NCBI RefSeq assembly: GCF_020882245.1
Contig: NC_083598.1
Coordinates: 35,997,858-36,061,857, forward strand
From: Rhopalosiphum padi
Taxonomy: Eukaryota; Arthropoda; Insecta; Hemiptera; Aphididae
Reading direction: 5' to 3'
Length of the DNA stretch: 64,000 nt
Made by a program: the position numbers and the translations under genes. Positions 37,371 through 50,500 of the stretch are shown here, piece by piece. The notes under the pieces are model-generated. The model was not told the DNA's origin and searched no databases. It saw only the letters and a list, made by a program, of their open reading frames with translations. Every line of letters starts with the position of its first letter. The stretch's first letter is position 1.

Positions 37371-39020
37371 ATCCTACCCTGTAAATCGGCGGAACGGATC
37401 TCGACAACGCGTTTTTCGTGGGTTCGGAACTAATGGATGCGTTCCAACACGTCTTGACTTATTGATTTTCAAACACCGTTTATTGAAGAATTCCACAGCA
37501 TCGAACATAATTGAATGTAATATACGTATATGCGCATCATTCGAGACATTACACATAATAATAATATTTCTTTTTTTTATATTTTTATCGTATTTTATGA
37601 TAAATAAATATTATAATCAAAGTACCGCAGTGATTAGGACTTGACCGCGTTCACGTCGTACCTATATTATTAAGAAAAATATGCAGCAAAAAAGAGTGAT
37701 ATAATAGGTAGGTAAGTACGAAAGACTATGTGGATCCGAATTTTGCCGAAAACTATTTCCTCGACGAAATCGCATAATAATATAATTATTTACATTCCGT
37801 ATAATAGGTAGGAACCTTATAAATTATATAACTTGAATTCGTCATGTTGAGTTGAGTCGACGTGGATTGATGGTTTCCACTCGAGCTAATAGCATATCAG
37901 CTATTTAATTATTAATAATATTATTATTAGTTGTGTTCCGTAATAGATAATTGTTATCTGTATCGATTATGTAATATGTAAATACATATTATTATCACGC
38001 ATTAGTCACTAACGCAGTATAATACGTTCATAATAATACTTATAAACATTGGGTACGTGAAATATACGTTAACCGCGACTAATATCATGGTGCATAATAT
38101 AGTGATAATATGCTGCAATTGCAACATCGTAACATTATGTATTTGTATACATTATACGATATACCTAGTACAATATGACATACACGTATAATGGATATTA
38201 TATTGTTATGACAAAACGATGACCGGCAGCTTACAACAGTCTTAGCTTAAATACCCCATAAGTATAGTTATATCTTATAATGTAATTCAATATACCTATT
38301 ATAGTATATAATAATCCTCTCAGATCGTATACATTTTATTCGCATTGTCGGTTTGCCGAAAAACGAAATCGCCCGCGAGGCGGTTTTATTTCTTTCTACA
38401 CTCTTATTGTATATACAAATCGTGTACATATGTGATAATAAAATTTACTCGGCCGGTCGCCCCGCGCGTCCGGTGCGACAGTGGTCTCATTTAAACGCAT
38501 AAACACACACACACTGCACATGCGTATGTGCAATACATATAATATACATATATGAACACCATACGCGTATATCTATAAATTTTGTAAATAACCCTCTTCC
38601 GTTTTGTTTGCGGATTAATTCGGGTCGGTTTATCAGGATTTATTCCGATGGTCCTGTATACGGGAGACCACCGGCGGCGGCGGCGGCGGTGGTGGCAACA
38701 GTGGCGGTGGCGGTGGCGGCGTGTTAATCCTCCGAATCACATTCGAGACCTTACTCGGTTCATGCAGCAAGAGCAGCACTTCCCGTCCCCCCGCAAAATC
38801 TTCTTCCCGTCGCCGTGGCGAAGGGTCGGCAGTAAAAGTTTGCACAACTGACGACTCTGCAAAGACGACGTACCGCGGCCGCCGACTCTCCTCTATTATT
38901 ATATCTGTTTTGGACTGCACACAATATGCACGTGCACAAAATACCGACCCCCAATGCCATATTTATCGTGCACACCGATACGAGGCCTCAACACTTGCGT
39001 ATAGATATATAGCGTTTAAA
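37371..39020. other. Mixed sequence ending in a CpG-rich block
   Basis: AT-rich to about 38340 with CpG-rich sequence at 38340-38990. The latter contains a CGG/TGG repeat at 38672-38721. Frames on both strands here are repeat products (poly-Pro or poly-Arg/Trp) and are not called. No RNA gene is seen. Confidence 0.5.
38672..38721. repeat. (CGG/TGG)n trinucleotide repeat
   Basis: Imperfect GGC/GGT triplet repeat of about 50 bp with a short CAACAGT interruption at 38696-38702. It produces misleading Arg/Trp-rich and Pro-rich frames. Confidence 0.9.
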
Positions 39021-41130
39021 TAATGATTTTTTCGAGGTATATCAGATATCTATCTAAGCAAAAAATGGTGAAAAAAATATGAGGAAACAATGACGAGTCA
39101 CGGCATTTACAAATTATAAAAGTTGAGTAAAATTCAATTAAAACCATCACACCTGAGCTAGTCGATGTAAAATATTTATTTAACAATGAACGCATTAATC
39201 CATATTTGCTGTTAACGAGAAGCAGTTAGCATTTACCTTCCTTGGTTATTGGTGATTTAAACCCTGACACTATTTATATTGTTATTGTTTTTTTAATATA
39301 ACAACTCAGTACCCTGAACTGACCGAATTTGTAAATGCACTATATTATAGGTATACCATTAATGTGTTCACTATACACAGATCGCATTACACAATATACA
39401 CTTCCATACTTATTACTTCCATATCGCATTTCCGACGAGCCCTTTCTTATTTCGTTACCAATACACGTGCCTATAACGAAATAAAAACAGCTATCTATGA
39501 AAATCGGTTGCAATTAGTGTCCTGGTAGAACTCTTCCATTCGTCGATTTTTTTTTACAATATATTTTCATTGTTGAAGAAATATACATAAAAATGAAGAA
39601 ATACTTAATCGATAATTTAAATTGGATTCTGTTATGGTCAAAAATAATTTTCAGTATATCTGTAAGAAAAAAAAATGTGTTTTATTTGATTGAACAATGT
39701 ACTTATATATATATATATATATTGTATATATTATATTATATAGGTACTAAAATAAAAAATAATAGAATATTCAAAACAGTAATCGTGCCGTGATTTGTAT
39801 TTGATTTATTATCATAAAAATAATAGTAACACATGGTTTAGGTTTAATTTCTACCTAAAATTTACTCAAAAAAAAAAAAAAATAATAAATACGTTTTCTG
39901 AAATTATGAATTGTATTATTTCACGATTTCAAAATTAAAATGATATATTTTTTATTTTTGTTAATGTTATCTGATTATTATTATTCAAGTAGCTGAATAT
40001 TAAAATGCATGGTTAAACATATTGTTACAACTAATTTTTAATAAATAATTTGTCATATTTTGTGTTATTAGATTGGATCTGGGTGGCAATATAACATGTA
40101 TAAACAAATGTTTGTGTAATTAAAAAATGATTTATCTAAAAATATGATATTCAATGTTGTTTTAAACAAGGTCTTTAGTTTAATTAATTACTATTTTCAA
40201 TAATACATTATACATAGGTATACGACCATAGGTTGTTTATTGGTATAAAAACTCCGTGAATGTGTCACAATAAATTCACTGAAAATGCTAATAAATTTTT
40301 ATAACAACTTTTTGCAAGTGTGTGTGTGTGTGTGTGCGTGTAAATGTATATGTTTGAGTATGATGAAATATATTTTATTTAATGTTTACGCATATAAAAT
40401 TGTCTGTAAATAAGAAATTAAAAAAAATGTGCGTTGGTAGAATATTGAATTATGTTTAATAAAATAAAAATAAATCGTGATAAACTTTGCTCATATTTGG
40501 ACTGGTAATAAAAAAAATTAAGCTCAAAAACGTATGAAAAATATGACATATCAAAAACTAGAGAATTCCATCCAATTAGTTTATGATTTAAGAGTTTTTT
40601 CCTTCGCTTAAACAGCAATTTTATGCTGTCAGCTATATAGTTGATTTAATATTAAGTATATATATTACATTTATATCAGAAATAAAAAAATGTTTATATT
40701 TTTTATGTTATTTCTATTATGTTTTTTCAAAGTCCATTGTACGTCATACCGTACTATATGGTATTGTTTCCTACTGTGCCTTTATTATTTTTTGCATGCT
40801 CGAATACCAACCGATTATTATAGGATCTCGATCTTAGAATGAAATAAAATAATTGACTAAATTACATTGTTCTATAAATTCTTATATTCTATATCCAATA
40901 CATAATATTATATATCATATTCTATGTGCACATTATTTTAATATGGATAATACCTCGTTTACATAATATATTATGGGAGTGCGTATTTATAGGTCATATT
41001 CTAAGCAATGCCATACCGGGCTTATCATGTAGTTGTGGACTTTATGTGACTGGTGAGTTTGGATTCGTCCAATTGTATGTTAAAAAAGAGGCGTACTTAA
41101 AGGCGGAAATTTCATGACAGATTTAGCACA
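39021..41130. other. AT-rich tract, no gene seen
   Basis: CpG-poor sequence with an A-tract at 39868-39881 and a GT microsatellite at 40318-40336. A 63-codon plus frame at 40926-41117 has a less biased composition than most, with a Cys-Ser-Cys segment, but no recognisable family. Confidence 0.55.
40318..40336. repeat. (GT)n microsatellite
   Basis: Uninterrupted GT tract of 19 bp, followed by GCGTG. Confidence 0.95.
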
Positions 41131-41780
41131 CAACGATGGTGACAAGGTACGTAGAGCTGTAGAGGATTCAGGGAATTTCAAAGGCTGCTGTATGAATAAT
41201 AATAATATTTTATTATGTTATTATGATAACGACGATGGTCGTACATGCCGGTAATATAATATGTAGTTGTATTTGCCGATTGTTTTCACGGAAAACCGAC
41301 GTGTCCGGTGTACACACACATTAATCATTGGTCAACGGATATCCGAAAAAGGCGGATTCCGACCGGCGATTTGTTGGCAGCCATCCAGTACGCCCACGGT
41401 CGTAAAGGCTACCGCCGCAGCAGCCGCGGCAAATGAAAACGTCGGACTTAGCATAAATCGCACGTTGGGCGCACCCCGCAGACAACAAATCGCATACATA
41501 CATATATATATTTTATGGTTATAAGTTTAATAATAATTGTTATATAATGAACCAGTCGTGGCGACGGCGTGTTGTACCGGCCGTCAAGTGCCAGACACAC
41601 ACAGGTGTGCGTAGTGGTGGATTTATTGCGCACCAAATATATTCGCTCGAACACGAAACCGTTATTTTTTCTTCCGTCTGCCAAACCGAACCGATTTAGT
41701 GAAAAACGCGCACGTTATATTATGATCGCAATACAACGACGAAAGTATGGATATGCATATTATACATATTTCTAATACTT
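41131..41780. other. CpG-rich block, no gene called
   Basis: Contains a GCC/GCA-rich segment at 41409-41430 that creates a poly-Ala stretch in one plus frame (41267-41524) and a Cys-rich stretch in the opposite strand. Neither is recognised. Possible regulatory DNA or an exon, without further support. Confidence 0.4.
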
Positions 41781-43260
41781 CAAGTACCTATAACAATGTT
41801 ATGACTTTATGTGAGTCATGACATAAACATTATATACGTTTTTACTCACGGATACAAAAATTCGTTGCACGTTGATTGTGGTTTTAAATTATACAGGTAA
41901 TTTTATTTTAATACTCAATGACTTATACATGAGTTATATTGTGTATAATATTCGAGTCAAACCAAAGTAACTATCTATAAAATATACGTTTTTCTATTAG
42001 TACGCTTTGAATGGAAAAACGGTTAACAAATATTTAAATCACACTTAGATGGTGAAGGGAAATTTCTCCGACTAGAATTATATAGTATAGAAACACGATT
42101 ATGGAATGTGGATCATTATTCAATTATAATTTATTGAACGATAAATTATTTATAATTAGTTTCAGCGTGACAGTATTGAATATTATTTATGTGATATACC
42201 TATACGTACAATCGTACATTTTATTAAACTTCATAATAAAATATACGCTGTTATAAAATCAATAAGTCGAATGTAAATATAACGTAGGAAGGTGTAGCTG
42301 TTATTATTATAATTTTTATTAAATTTGCATATTAGTATATTACTTATAATACGACGCACAATAATATATGAAACTCACTGCTATATTACGTGATTTATAA
42401 CATAATATAGCCACACATATGTTTATATATTATATATTCGAGCGTAATCAAACGTTATAGTTGGATCATCTGTGGGGTCCGGGACCAGTAGACCGAGTAA
42501 AAGCACAGGAAAAAATAAATAAAGGAAAGATTTCAAACTGCAGTAAGCCCGGTAGGCTTGCGACAAGAAACTATCCCCCTCCCCATACTTTATTTTTGTA
42601 TGACAACGACAATATGAGGGTTAAAACGTGTTTTACTTCGGCCATGTCGTTTCCTCGCTGCAACCCTTGGTATACTGTAATACCATAACGAGTTCACCGG
42701 CCCCGGAAAAAAATGTTTATATATACCAACATACATACGTAGTACATAAATGCATACATATATGCAAACTTAAATATAAGTATATAACTATATAAGCGTT
42801 AAGTAAATGCATTTATCTACGGCGTTACGGTGTAAGTAATTATATTTGTTTGCGTTACCCAAAAATTATTATATTACACCATCTTATCGTATTTATTAAG
42901 AATCTACCCGTCCATCATACATCACTGTAATATATTATAATAGTTTATTATAATATGTACCTTTAAATATTATATATGTATACGTTTTAACGATACTGAA
43001 GTTATCATCACATATTGCAAACGGTGCTACAAATAAAATAATGAAAACAATTGTTTAATGCGTCGTAGTGCATTTTCGAAAAAAATAACTTGCATATCGT
43101 TTTACATATAATATATAAACCTTTAATAGATGTACGAAATATGTATTATCATATGTATCGTAAAAAAATGATTTCTTTTGTCGTCTTTTGAACGGGAAAA
43201 ATACACAGATTCCGTTATATAAATTGATTTGAAACTTTTCCAACGAAGAACAAACAAAAC
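41781..43260. other. AT-rich sequence, no gene called
   Basis: Mostly AT-rich with a small GC-richer island at 42460-42700. A 75-codon plus frame (42461-42688) there has mixed composition but no recognisable domain. Confidence 0.5.
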
Positions 43261-43511
43261 TTTTGACGAGACTGCAGTAGGTAGTTGTCTCGTCTATTTG
43301 ATATACGCGTGACTTTTCTAGTGAACGAAACGACGTTTACAATAATAATAATATATAATAATAGGCACACGTCATTGTCTCATTTCGTTCTTCTTTTTAC
43401 TCGTACGCGCACATCATCTCCACTTGACTATAATATTTTTGAATCACCCACGCAGTTTAGAAAAGTCGTCGTGACGTTAAATCGAGTGCAGACATCGCAC
43501 CGACAGAAGAA

Positions 43512-43513
<2 letters not shown>

Positions 43514-43547
<34 letters not shown>
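43514..43547. repeat. (TAA)n microsatellite, 34 bp
   Basis: About eleven uninterrupted TAA units. Confidence 0.95.
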
Positions 43548-43548
<1 letters not shown>

Positions 43549-43870
43549 GAAGTTATCAACAGGCCGTCGTATATTGTTCGACACGTCATCTCAACGCTCC
43601 GTCGTAATATTACATTTTATTTTTCAGAGGGATTAAAAACAACAATATAGCACGTTTATTTCATTGAAATAATATTTAATAAAATATAAATAATTAATAC
43701 GAAAATCGATAGTTGATAATATTATTGATGTTATTATTATTCCATACCACTCAATCGCGGTCGACAGAACATCTGCTCGCTTAAGTCCTTAAAAGTAACA
43801 TTTTATACACACATACGACGCACGCACGCGCACAATATTAATATTATACCGATGTCCAGATAACGAGGGC

Positions 43871-43930
43871 AACTACAACTACTACTACTTCTACTACTAC
43901 TACTTCTACTACTACTACTACAGTACTACT
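43871..43930. repeat. (ACT)n imperfect trinucleotide repeat, 60 bp
   Basis: ACT/CTA units with occasional TTC interruptions, suggesting an older repeat with point changes. Confidence 0.92.
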
Positions 43931-43940
43931 TTAATGCTAT

Positions 43941-46430
43941 CACGACGTGATAGACTTATTTATATTTTTTAACAGCCGAGTTAAATATGTGTAATTTTTC
44001 ATGTACGTTATCAACGCACATCTAAAGTATGACTAACCGCTCCGATTTCAACCTTCTTTGGAATTCCTCCAACAATCTGGTTTATTTTAATAATTCAAAT
44101 AATAACCAACTTTTTTTTATAGGTTTATATACATGTATATGATGTGTAATGCTTCCCTAGAACGTCAAGACTAAAGATTATAATTACAGTATTTCGGCCG
44201 GCGTAATTAATGAGTAGGTGTATTATAATATAGTATATAAGATAATAGGTATATTATGCATATGAGTTATTCAAAAATGATAATGCGTAATAATAATAGT
44301 GTAAAGCAAATAATCAAATAAAAAATTCACACTCATCAATTACACTGAACTCTAATTACTATTCACTACAAAAAATATTAATTACAATTTATTATTATGA
44401 TGTCCGAAATAGTTTAGATTTATGGTAAAAATAAAATGAAAAACGTCAGCTTTTATTCTCATTCCGTAAAAAAAAAATGAAAATCATATACAATAATAGT
44501 ACCTATACTATCACATATACATATTATTAAGTTTCTACGCGTATTACAAATATATACGCGTGCGTGATAATTTTCCATAATTTATTCCTTTTACGAAACA
44601 CTGTCATTTAGTGTTTTCTAAATTAATTTACATTCTTAAAAACAAACGATCTCCACTTATATTATAATATTATTGTATGGTTTAAATTAGCTGTATATGT
44701 GCGGTAATCAATGCAGCTGGACGTGGTGATCCTATTCAACAACGTGCGTGTGTTCGTATTAAGCTGAACACAACACTCCACCTCCGTTCGACGTAATATA
44801 CATCCATTTATCGTGAGCTTAAACTATATAATCACACTTTGTTTAAAACGTCATTAACGGCTCGACAATCTATTTAAACACAACACACGCTGTACCTATA
44901 CATACCTACTTGTATGGCTCTATAACATTATAATACACTCAAATCTTCACTCATGAAATCCATCTATGAACTGCCGATCGAGAAACCTCAACTAAAACTA
45001 TCGATCCACATTAATAGATATAATAATAATAATAATAATTGTAAACCGATAGCTGCTCTTCGACCCGATTAGTATTTAATCATCTGGAGAACGAGTTATT
45101 ATTATTATTATTTATCAACTATGTACATTAAACCTTCAGCCCGATCCTACCGACTATCGTTTACAAACTAGATCTACATAATAAATTTCTCGGACGTGTT
45201 TGTTCTACCGGCGTGGCGGCAAGCCATGCGATGTATGTATAGTGTAGGTACGTATATTATAATATTTTATATGTAACACTACATTCAGACGCATTCTCGT
45301 CGTGGTCCGATAGCGAAGTAGATTTTCAAGTCGGGATAAAACAGGTGATTGGATGAAAACGTACAAATTAATTGTCGAAGAATATACCTACTTCATTTTC
45401 AATTATCCGGAAGCCTATATAATTATATTATAATATAACATATGTTATACCTCATGTCCTCATACCCCGTTATACGGCTAGTTGGATTCGTAAAAAAATA
45501 AAAAATAACAGACATACGAATCTGCAATTAATTTTATTATTATTATTATATTGTCTGGTCGAGTCATAAAACGGTATAACGTACGAAAGCTGCACGAATT
45601 ATAATGGCAATAAATTTGGAAACGGGTTGATTGCGGGTGGAGTCTGACAGATGGAATGAAATAATTATAATAATAATTACTTCTCGTACTTTATGGTTTT
45701 TAAAATTCTATTCCGATGATATTGATTGACGATTGCTATCCGGATAATAATAATTAATACGATACTCACTAAAGTCAATTTATTTATTTATAAACATTTT
45801 TATTTATCGACGTTGTTATTGTAAACTTATATTATACAATTATCCTAACGTAAAACAAAATACTATAATATTTTCTATACTTATATAATGTATATTTTAG
45901 ATTATAGTAATATTGTATGCTACTTACTCCAAAACTTCGTACAATTGTACGACGATTCTAGTAGTTCTTAAAGCTATTTAAAAAAACTACTTAATCTCCA
46001 AGTTCTCCAAACGTTACATATTATACGATATCACATATCAGTATATCAAACATAATACTATCGTACAGCAAATAGGTACAGCTGCTGTGTTCAATTTGCA
46101 TATATCATATATCATAGAATGTAAAAAAAAATTCAATCAGAATAATATAATTTATTCTGCAGATTCTTTTTAGTAGTTAATAGTAAAGTTATTTTCTCAA
46201 TCTCTCTCATCAAAGGTATAGGTATACTGATTTATTATTACTATTATAAATCAAGTATGTATAAACTATGTATGCAATACTTTTTATACACATGATAAGT
46301 CTCGCATCATATTTTAATGAAACAATATTAAAAACTTTTATTTTAGAAAGGGAGATTCAACCTGAATTTTTTTTTAGATGGCCACATTTCAAAGGAGCTT
46401 CTATAAATCCTCCTCTATAGAGCTAATGGT
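43941..46430. other. AT-rich to mixed sequence, no gene called
   Basis: A segment at about 44010-44135 (including AATAATAACCAACTTTTTTT) resembles part of the left half of MITE family 1, especially copy B near 9033. It may be a truncated copy. Otherwise only AT palindromes and short AAT runs near 45023 and 45100 are seen. Confidence 0.5.
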
Positions 46431-47350
46431 CATTGCAGAGTAGGTGAATGCAGGTAAACGCGTATAATATAATATATGCGCCAGTCTCGTTATTGTGCGT
46501 GTTGTAAGAACAGTATAGGAAATACGCATTGGACCGTCAGTGCTAAGTTCAATTAGTCAAACGAGATTTGGCCGCGTGGCCCGCCGAAACCGGAAAACCG
46601 TGCCGCTCCCACCCTCGTGGTGGCTCCCGGAGCGAAACGATCTCATCGGCTTGTTATGTCATGTACAGGTACGTCGGCTCTCATTAAACGGCCAGAGGTT
46701 TGTTTGTTTTTTCCCTGCTCTTATACACATTTACACACACACAAGCTGTGGATTCATTTTTTGTGAGTTTCCCCACCAGTTTCTTTTCGTATATATACGG
46801 TCTTTATTTATTTAATTTTTTTTTTTTACCTTACAATTTAATTATAGTAATCAGAGCAAGGCACCGGTCACGTGGTGCCGGATCTCGTGTCCGGTGACGT
46901 CACGTAATAAGACCTCGAGGCCCCCGGACCACCCAATGATACTTTTCGCCTCCTCCTCCTCCTTCGATATAATTTTTTTTCTTTTTTTCTCCTTCGGTCT
47001 CTAGCCGAGCCCCACCCACCCCCTAATAAGCGTGGGCCGTCACGACCGGTAAATACCGCATTGTCTCTTCGCCCTGGGAAGGCGCCACAGACATTCCGAC
47101 CACGGAAGTGTAATTGTGCTGCTGGAAGAATCTCGTTGTGTATATATAATATAATGTATACTATATATACACCATACACGACTTGTAAGCGGGCAGGTGG
47201 AAATACGCATCCTTTTTTTTTTTTTTATCTAACTTTAATACCACGTTAAGACCTCGTTGTAAGCACTCTTCGTGCAGAACATTCATCCTGCGTCGGTTAT
47301 TATAATGTTCTCAACCATCGTAACGCTGAACGATATGATTATCTATTTGA
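46431..47350. other. CpG-rich block with a possible splice donor
   Basis: The plus frame from 46540 reaches a consensus-like donor, CAG|GTACGT, with the exon side ending at 46668. A pyrimidine-rich CTCCTCCTCC segment lies at 46950-46963 and T-tracts at 46818 and 47212. A minus frame at 46868-47179 is Arg-rich because of the pyrimidine tract and is not called. Confidence 0.35.
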
Positions 47351-48280
47351 TGCAAGACAATATTATTTTTCATACGGGGCGGACAGAATTCGGAGTAAAA
47401 CATGTTTGCTTTTTTTATTTTTAAATTAAGTTACTATTATATACATATTTTTAATACATCATATTTGATTCAAATATGAAATTTATTAAAATACATACAA
47501 ATACACATAGAAGAGACACCAGTCATATAATTTCATTAATGTGAAAAAAAATTAGTGCTTTGAAGTGAACAAAAATAAATAAATGTAATTTTTCAAGCTT
47601 TCTTTACTATTAGTGTTAAATTTTCAAATTTTTAAACATGCCGAAAATAATATATTTTGATATTTGTTTGCCTTACTAACTGAATACTAAGTGCCAAATA
47701 ACGAGTACTGCAGTAAATGTATAAAGGACAATCTTATGCGTAAAGGTATCTTTTTATAAAAAAAATAAAGGATGTAAATACTTTCATTGTTTTTTTACGA
47801 AAAAAATACACTTAGGGGCCTTTTTTATAATTTAAATAAAAAAAATAATGTTTTTTCATTATACATTTAAGGTATAGATACATATTTAAGTATAGTAAAA
47901 ACTTAAAATTACGCAAAGTAAAATGTAAATAGTTTTCAATTTTTCAATCACAGAATACTAAAATAAAGTTTATTCCTGCGCCAATATAATGTATAATATA
48001 GGTAAGATGGTAAATAGCTCATAAAATAATAATACACATAATACAATAGATTGTAATAGAGTAATTAAATGAGTAAATGCAGTTCAGTTCTTCAATACTA
48101 ATAATACAATTTCCTACAAAAATTGCTATTACAGCTTGTCCGTCGATTGATTTAACGCGTAAATCATTACTATGAGAGTATAACTGTTGAGATGTATAGG
48201 TTTCATGTGCGTCTTGTTATATCTTAAACACTTATTTTGTAATATATCATTTATATATATCACGTTATACCTTCAACCTT
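47351..48280. other. AT-rich tract, no gene seen
   Basis: CpG-poor sequence with A and T tracts. No supported open frame or element boundary. Confidence 0.6.
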
Positions 48281-49640
48281 GATCTTGTCCGTACAGTACG
48301 TACTGGATAACCGAATACGTAGGTAATTGGTAAACAATATAATAATAATTAACTATCATATATATTATTGCGTTTATTATAACTTTATAATATATATTTT
48401 CAAAATCGTCAACCCGACCGTAGAATTTTCGTTTTATAGAACCACTTAAAAATTATTATTCAACACGATAATATAATAGTGTTGACGATTATTCGGCGAC
48501 GTTCGATCTTCGGTTCATATATAATATATAGATCATAGACGTTACACTATACGTTGCTTTAATGTTTTTCACGTGAAACTTATATAATATATATAGTATA
48601 TACGTGCGTGGTCTCGTACAGAGATAGTATATTGAAGCTGCGGTGGCGTCTCGTGAAATATCGCCAAGCTCTGCCAAAGTACTCGGAAAAAATATCGCCA
48701 GATCACACATTACTGCGCGCCACCTCCGCCGCGGCTTACCAGATTAAATTAACCATCTGCTAGTGCGTTTGCTATATATACGTATATATATTTATATATA
48801 TATATATTGTTCTCCGCTGCAGTTCGCTCCGCCACGCGAAGTTATACGTGTTGTTTTTTTCTGCTCATACAATTTCGAGCGGTGGAAAAAAACGAACTTG
48901 GCGCGTCGCGCGCATATACCCGCCGACGAACCCCGGCGCGGCGGTGCCAGCCGAACCGAAGGAAATTAACTGCCGGTTAATTTATGTGTCTCGCCCGCAC
49001 TTGTACGGCGCGAATGCGGGAGAGACGGAGAGAAAAAATAGAAAAGAAGAATATCCGGGAAGATACCGAAAATAAACGTTAATCCCGGCTAGCCCGCCGC
49101 GCACACACGCACACACGTGTAAGCCATTTCACCGGGTGGAGAGGATTTTGGAATTAACCGAACGATTTGTCTCCCGATCGTCCTCTGTGCGCGGAGCGCG
49201 ACAAATTACGTATTATAATAAACATATACGCACTGCCGTTGGGCGGCGGACAAATCACTTGAACAGCGCCGCACTCGTATATGGTCGACGTTAACGTGAC
49301 GTTTGCAGTGGAGCCGGGATTATATAGGAGCGTGGTTTTTAGGACCGGGGTTTAGAATTAGAACTACGGTTATGTTTTTTTTTCGTTCTATTTTATTATT
49401 ATAACCGAGCTTACAAAACGCGTATTTGTCAACCAGCACGTGTTTTCGGGGGCGGCCCCCTAAAATGTGCGTGTGAACAATGCCACGATAGAATGTCATG
49501 TACGGTTTTGACGGGTGTGAAAACAGACTAAAAGCGTAAACCGGAAGACAGTTTTTCGAACTATTATCAATATGTACAAGAACACGGGTAGTGTGGTTTT
49601 TCACGCGCGATTGTATTATTTATCTACTTCCAGTCCAGAC
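48281..49640. other. CpG-rich block 2, possible regulatory region
   Basis: Starts AT-rich, then is strongly CpG-rich at 48700-49320. It contains a TA run near 48797 and carries copy 2 of the duplicated motif. Further AATTA strings occur near 49150 (GGAATTAACCG) and 49200 (ACAAATTACG). The 94-codon minus frame at 49320-49604 has no recognisable domain. Its resemblance to block 1 (17931-19090) in composition and motif content suggests a shared regulatory role. Confidence 0.4.
48961..49008 (+). promoter_or_regulatory. Duplicated AATTA/TTTATG motif, copy 2
   Basis: Begins GGAAATTAACTGCCGGTTAA and continues TTTATGTG, then a CGCCCGCAC segment and TGTACGG. This is the same order and spacing class as 18303-18344. 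The spacer between TTTATGTG and TGTACGG is about 5 bases longer than in copy 1. Confidence 0.4.
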
Positions 49641-50238
49641 ACGTTTATTATATAATATACAATTCAATGGACGTATAATTATTATTTTATCACATACCAT
49701 ATTTTATTATATTATAATAGAAGTGTTCATGAAAAAATAATAACATTGGCGCACTATTAAGTATTAACCGAAAGAGTTGACAGGCAGTCAAAGGATATAA
49801 GCAAATAGTGTTTAAAAAAAAAGAAAAACCGTAGTCGTTTTACCAACGACTTGTTTCAAGACTTAAAATTCCACTACCCCATTTATCGATTCTTCTTAGT
49901 CACAACTACAAATACACATGTATAGTCTGTCAGTCTCTTAATTTGTGTATATATACTTGATCAAGTTTATCGCGTTTTTCGCGTCATATATACATAGACA
50001 TTAGACATCATACTTAGATGCGTTTTCAATTGTTCCCCGCGGTCTACGTTATTACGTACTTATTAGTTATTACTATACGAATGTGTAATGTTTTTAAGTG
50101 TAAAATTATAATTGACTTGTGTAATTTAATTTTATACGTTTTATTTGCATACGATGTGTTTACATAATATAATTCAACTGATAATTTGTTTACAAAACCG
50201 ATAAAAAGACAACAATTATTAGCTAATGGCAAACGATT
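49641..50238. other. AT-rich sequence, no gene seen
   Basis: Mostly AT-rich. A short run of A at 49815-49824 and minor CpG content. Nothing supported. Confidence 0.6.
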
Positions 50239-50469
50239 TTAGGTGGTACGTCTTCCCCCCCCTTCAACGGCGCCACGCAACCACCACGGGCCGGACCGGA
50301 CCGGACACATGCAGTCGACGTCATTATACGCCGTGCTGGTCCACTGTTTGACCGTTTTCCCGGTCCGGTAGTTGACACCATAGAGGAAACGTACACTTTG
50401 GGACATTTCGTTGTCCAACTCAATCCAGCTACGTTGCATGGTCCACCTATTATGGCACATGCGGTACAT
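50239..50469 (-). CDS. Orphan exon-like frame, 76 codons, unknown protein
   Basis: I do not recognise the family. The frame opens with an ATG at 50469, directly after CTTGCTGTAG, which could be a splice acceptor, and ends in a TAA at 50239. The product is unusual for this AT-rich window: five Trp, several Tyr and three Cys, mixed charge, and segments such as RSWIELDNEMSQSVRFLYG and RTGKTVKQWTSTAYND. The second half has a Cys-Met-Cys-Pro stretch and a Trp-Trp pair. Third codon positions are mostly G or C. Near the end an 8-base G run (C8 on the plus strand at 50255-50262) could mark a frameshift, so the true frame may continue differently. There is no signal peptide or membrane segment. An inverted repeat lies just upstream at 50501-50542. 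It could be a single exon, a fragment of a retrotransposed gene or a chance GC-rich frame. Confidence 0.28.
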   Translation of the reverse strand: MYRMCHNRWTMQRSWIELDNEMSQSVRFLYGVNYRTGKTVKQWTSTAYNDVDCMCPVRSGPWWLRGAVEGGGRRTT

Positions 50470-50500
50470 CTACAGCAAGTATGTATATGATGTTGCGATT

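Larger units (their letters stand above)
43261..43940. other. Mixed sequence with two trinucleotide repeats
   Basis: Contains the TAA repeat at 43514-43547 and the ACT repeat at 43871-43930. The 121-codon plus frame at 43285-43650 reads through the TAA repeat as a poly-Ile run and is not called. Confidence 0.55.

Noticed and set aside
37731..37747. GGATCCGAATTTTG, resembling the 3' part of insect miR-10
   Set aside because: The 5' seed is absent and no complementary arm follows, so no hairpin can form.
43285..43650. 121-codon plus-strand frame
   Set aside because: It reads through a TAA microsatellite as poly-Ile, which a real gene would rarely carry.
44010..44135. Possible truncated copy of MITE family 1
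   Set aside because: AATAATAACCAAC plus a T-tract matches copy B, but such AT-rich matches are easy by chance and no terminal repeat is present.
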